From contig JANOAR010000187.1 in the NCBI GenBank assembly GCA_031411235.1, positions 1 through 23,381 of the forward strand: a stretch of 23,381 nt of DNA. Reading direction: 5' to 3'. A program made the translations under genes and the position numbers. This document shows, piece after piece, positions 21,462-23,381 of the stretch. Within the stretch, counting starts at the first letter, position 1. Each line of letters begins with the position of its first letter. The notes below the pieces were generated by a model. That model was not told where the DNA came from and searched no databases. It was given only the letters and a program-made list of their open reading frames with translations. Origin of the DNA: JANOAR01 sp031411235 (lineage in GTDB: Bacteria; Verrucomicrobiota; Verrucomicrobiia; Verrucomicrobiales; Verrucomicrobiaceae).

Positions 21462-22036
21462 GAGGTAATTTCCATGTGGTGCTGGATGCTTGCGTGCTGG
21501 TGAGTTATTCCGTTTGTGACCTGCTGCTGAGGCTGGCGGAGACGCCACGGTTGCATTCGCCGCATTGGTCGAACCGCATCTTGGATGAGACGTGCATGGC
21601 GTATCGGACACGCCGCAAGAACCCTTGGCCAGAGGATCGGGTGCAGAGCTTCAGAAGTGTGCTGGAGCTGCACTTCCCGGAAGCAATGGTGAGCGACTTT
21701 GATCACCTGGAAGCCTCTCTCCAGAACGATCCCAAAGACCGCCATGTGCTGGCGGCTGCGATCAAAGCGCAGGCTTCAACCATCGTGACTTTCAACCTCA
21801 AGGACTTCCAGCCCGAGGCGCTTGCTCCTTGCGGAATCGAAGCCGTGCATCCTTCCGAGTATCTCGTCGCGCTCTACTCAGTGGATTCCGGCCTTGTCGT
21901 ATCGAGGCTCAATGACATGGCCACCAGCGCGGGCATTTCGCCGCCTGCACTGCTCTCGCGCTTGGCAAAGACCGTGCCCATGTTTTCGAGTCACGTTGCG
22001 GATGCCCTCGGGTGGACGCTTGATGATGGCCAATAG
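21458..22036 (+). CDS. PIN-domain toxin (VapC-like ribonuclease)
   Basis: A 192-residue protein with a PIN ribonuclease domain in residues 1-135. Acidic metal-binding residues are D10 (VVLDACVLV), E44 (ILDETCMAY), D91 and D94 (NDPKDRHVLAAAI) and D116 (VTFNLKDF). Proteins of this type are sequence-specific ribonucleases, often cutting tRNA or rRNA, and are held inactive by the upstream antitoxin. The C-terminal 55 residues (VVSRLNDMATSAGISPPALL and after) form an extra helical part found in this longer PIN subgroup. The gene is the last in the element, 184 bases from the right attachment site, a position suited to stabilising the element: cells that lose it would be exposed to the longer-lived toxin. 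Confidence 0.9.
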   Translation: MRGNFHVVLDACVLVSYSVCDLLLRLAETPRLHSPHWSNRILDETCMAYRTRRKNPWPEDRVQSFRSVLELHFPEAMVSDFDHLEASLQNDPKDRHVLAAAIKAQASTIVTFNLKDFQPEALAPCGIEAVHPSEYLVALYSVDSGLVVSRLNDMATSAGISPPALLSRLAKTVPMFSSHVADALGWTLDDGQ

Positions 22037-22080
22037 CCTTCTGCCATCGGTGCGGAGAATAGGCATTGTGTGGCCAAAAA

Positions 22081-22134
22081 GGTGTAACGATTGCGTAACG
22101 ATTTCTTGATGATATTTGGTGCATTTCGGTGCAT
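22081..22134 (+). repeat. Right inner terminal repeat (candidate integrase arm sites)
   Basis: GGTGTAACGATTGCGTAACG at 22081-22100 and GGTGCATTTCGGTGCAT at 22118-22134 repeat the sequence at 16919-16974 in the same orientation. The second block itself is a tandem of GGTGCATTT. It lies between the PIN toxin and the right attachment site. Confidence 0.65.
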
Positions 22135-22136
22135 TT

Positions 22137-22158
22137 ACACTGTTCAAGTGAACAGTGT
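22137..22158. repeat. 22-bp palindrome near the right end of the element
   Basis: ACACTGTTCA at 22137-22146 and TGAACAGTGT at 22149-22158 are perfect complements with two bases between. The spacer is too short for a normal hairpin, so a dimeric protein-binding site is more likely, for example for an excisionase or a regulator. It adjoins the candidate arm sites. Confidence 0.55.
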
Positions 22159-22219
22159 TCGAGGGCGCGAAAAGCGCGGCTTGTTTTGCGTTCCTTTCCT
22201 TGTCCCATAAGGGATTCAG

Positions 22220-22276
22220 CCGCTTTTGCGACTGGTGCACCCGTCAGGAATCGAACCTGAACCTGCGGCTTCGGAG
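22220..22276. repeat. Right attachment site, containing the working tRNA-Arg 3' half
   Basis: 57 bases identical to 16827-16883. The copy here joins the chromosomal 5' half of tRNA-Arg at the anticodon loop and restores a full tRNA gene, as is typical for integrases that use tRNA 3' ends. Confidence 0.93.
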
Positions 22277-22307
22277 ACCACCGTTATATCCGTTTAACTA
22301 CGGGTGC
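22233..22307 (-). tRNA. tRNA-Arg (anticodon CCG), CCA encoded
   Basis: 75 nucleotides on the minus strand fold into a full cloverleaf. The acceptor GCACCCG pairs with CGGGTGC, followed by discriminator A and an encoded CCA. D stem GTTA/TAAC with an eight-base loop, anticodon stem GTGGT/GCCGC (two G-U pairs) with loop CTCCGAA, so anticodon CCG reading CGG codons, and T stem TCAGG/CCTGA with loop TTCGATT. The 3' 44 bases come from the integrated element, the 5' 31 from the chromosome. Confidence 0.97.
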
Positions 22308-22497
22308 GTTTGGCTCTGTTTCAGAGCGGGTGATGCGTTGCACGGGATGCTACGTGGAGCAAGTCTTTTGACAATGGGCGTCCTGGCTTGCCTTGAGTTG
22401 TGCGGATGAATAGCGCGATGTTTCGATGGCAGGTGGCAGAAGTCGTTGTCTTGTCACGGCAGACTTTTCGCCCTGTCCCCTTCTCATCTTTCCCACC

Positions 22498-22860
22498 ATG
22501 CCTACCAACATTCTTGGCTCCGAACTCCGCTCCTGCTGCCGCAATCCCATGACGGGTTTTTACCGCGATGGCTATTGCCGCACGGGGGCTGGGGATAAGG
22601 GGCTGCACACGGTGTGTGTCGAGGTCACAGATGAGTTTTTGGCCTTCTCCGCGATGCGTGGCAATGACCTCAGCACGCCTGTGCCTGAGTTTGCTTTCCC
22701 TGGGCTAAAGGCTGGCGACTTGTGGTGCCTTTGCGTCACGCGCTGGGTGGAGGCGTTTCAGGCGGGGATGGCTCCACGGGTGAATCTGGAGGCCACTCAT
22801 TCCTCGGTCATCGAGTTCGTTGATCTCGCGGATTTACAGGCTCACGCGATGAGCAAGTAG
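22498..22860 (+). CDS. DUF2237 family protein
   Basis: A 120-residue cytoplasmic protein matching DUF2237 over its whole length. The ATG at 22498 is chosen because the family motif begins at once (NILGSELRSCCRNPMTGFYR), whereas the ORF start at 22426 adds 24 unrelated residues. Conserved blocks are DGYCRTG, GLHTVCVEVTDEFLAFS, GNDLSTPVPEFAFPGLKAGD and WCLCVTRWVEA, with several conserved cysteines, followed by APRVNLEATH. The function of the family is not established; the Cys pattern hints at metal binding. It is chromosomal, right of the element, and convergent with the next gene, whose stop is 24 bases away. Confidence 0.9.
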   Translation: MPTNILGSELRSCCRNPMTGFYRDGYCRTGAGDKGLHTVCVEVTDEFLAFSAMRGNDLSTPVPEFAFPGLKAGDLWCLCVTRWVEAFQAGMAPRVNLEATHSSVIEFVDLADLQAHAMSK

Positions 22861-22884
22861 CAAAGAGCAGTGGAGCCCTCAGAC

Positions 22885-23381
22885 TTAGCTAGCTGGCTCT
22901 GGGCGCACGGCGGTGGGCTTCGCTTTGCTCTCGTTTTTGGCAAAGCCGAGCAAGGTGGCGACTTCCTCTTGCATGGTCTCGATCTCGTCGAGGCGCAGCT
23001 CGGGGTCGCGGATGACGAAGACTTCGCCCGTCTTCTTGTTTTCATACATCAGGAGACGGCCCGCTTCGCTGTGCTTCACGGCGGTGGGGGCGAGGATACG
23101 CTTCCTCTCCAGCATGAGCGCGAGAATGTAGCGGGCTTGCTCGGTGGTGGGGTCTTCTTCATGGATGAGACGTTGCAGTAGGGCGCTAGCATTCTCGCGT
23201 GGGGTGACTTCGGGGCGCACCTCGGTCTGCGGTTTTTCATAGGTGCTCTTCCAAAATGAAAACGGTGGATGATCCTGGCTGTCCTGCTCCCAAGCCTCTG
23301 CCGAAACATCGCGGCGGGAGTAGTCTCCTGATTTTTTGTCGAAGTAGATGGCGGTGTAAAATTTCTCGCCCTCTTCAAAAC
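22885..23381 (-). CDS. Conserved hypothetical protein, 3' part (5' end outside window)
   Basis: The minus-strand frame is open from the window edge to the TAA at 22885, giving 165 codons without a start in view; a GTG at 23220 is internal. It begins FEEGEKFYTAIYFDKKSGDY, then SRRDVSAEAWEQDS, a tryptophan-containing FSFWKSTYEKP, a helical ASALLQRLIHEEDPTTEQAR, YILALMLERKRIL and a C-terminal helix LRLDEIETMQEEVATLLGF. The pattern (GExFYTAI, then ALxLxRKRxL) resembles a conserved protein of planctomycetes and verrucomicrobia that I can recall but not name. No signal peptide, membrane segment or catalytic motif is visible in this part. Confidence 0.85.
   Translation of the reverse strand, partial: FEEGEKFYTAIYFDKKSGDYSRRDVSAEAWEQDSQDHPPFSFWKSTYEKPQTEVRPEVTPRENASALLQRLIHEEDPTTEQARYILALMLERKRILAPTAVKHSEAGRLLMYENKKTGEVFVIRDPELRLDEIETMQEEVATLLGFAKNESKAKPTAVRPEPAS

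Larger units (their letters stand above)
16827..22276. mobile_element. Integrated genetic element in tRNA-Arg(CCG), about 5.4 kb
   Basis: The element is bounded by 57-bp perfect direct repeats (16827-16883 and 22220-22276) that match the tRNA-Arg 3' half plus 13 bases downstream of it. The 5' half of the tRNA is chromosomal and lies to the right (22277-22307), so the right repeat is the element-borne copy that restores the tRNA and the left repeat is the displaced original end. Inside are a tyrosine recombinase beside the left end, a short overlapping ORF, a DUF3987 fragment, several unknown genes and a PIN toxin-antitoxin pair near the right end. There are no phage structural, conjugation or transposase genes. 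It looks like a small integrative island or satellite that is integrase-competent but perhaps unable to replicate by itself. Confidence 0.93.

Noticed and set aside
1..23381. CRISPR array, rRNA operon or insertion sequence
   Set aside because: No regularly spaced repeat-spacer pattern, no rRNA-like sequence and no transposase with terminal inverted repeats was seen.

Overview
The window looks like chromosomal DNA from a member of the Verrucomicrobiota, probably the Prosthecobacter/Verrucomicrobium group. This is inferred from the kind of genes present: a DUF5722 glycoside-hydrolase-like protein, a ceramidase-family protein paired with a large TPR protein, a DUF6804-like membrane protein, a GYF_2 protein and DUF3037. 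Coding sequence is GC-rich and most start codons lack a Shine-Dalgarno sequence. No marker gene such as rRNA is present, so the assignment is a judgement.

Bases 1-3480 are a defence and conflict patch. The 3' part of a type I restriction specificity gene (hsdS) enters from the left edge. Six bases after its stop is a gene for a DUF429/RNase H-like predicted nuclease, followed by a second, broken copy of the hsdS tail, so the nuclease gene sits between 126-bp direct repeats. On the minus strand follow a Panacea-domain antitoxin and a small partner that resembles a PemK-like toxin. A divergent DUF3037 gene completes the patch.

Bases 3480-12600 hold mostly chromosomal single genes: a fibronectin type III protein, a small lipoprotein, a sigma-54 activator whose receiver domain has lost its phosphorylation residues, an RlmI-like methyltransferase, a CPD photolyase convergent with proC across a shared terminator, a secreted DUF5722 protein and a GYF_2 protein. 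Bases 12627-16441 are a two-gene minus-strand operon: a secreted TPR protein, interrupted by a +1 frameshift near its start, and a ceramidase-like protein.

Bases 16827-22276 are a complete small integrated element of about 5.4 kb. It lies in the 3' half of a tRNA-Arg(CCG) gene and is bounded by 57-bp perfect direct repeats. The repeat at 22220-22276 completes the working tRNA, and the one at 16827-16883 is the displaced original tRNA 3' end. A tyrosine recombinase lies next to the left end. It is followed by a tightly overlapping small ORF, an internal fragment of a DUF3987 primase/helicase-like protein, several unknown genes (a zinc-finger-like protein, a DUF6804-like membrane protein and an HTH-like protein), and an excisionase-fold antitoxin with a PIN toxin at the right end that probably keeps the element in place. 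A second repeat pair of about 55 bp lies just inside both ends and is a candidate integrase arm-site set.

The right edge returns to chromosomal genes: a DUF2237 protein and the 3' part of a conserved unknown gene running off the window.

The most noteworthy items are the DUF429 gene nested between hsdS tails, the non-phosphorylatable receiver of the sigma-54 activator, and the compact tRNA-Arg element with its paired terminal repeats and iterated operator in front of the toxin-antitoxin pair.
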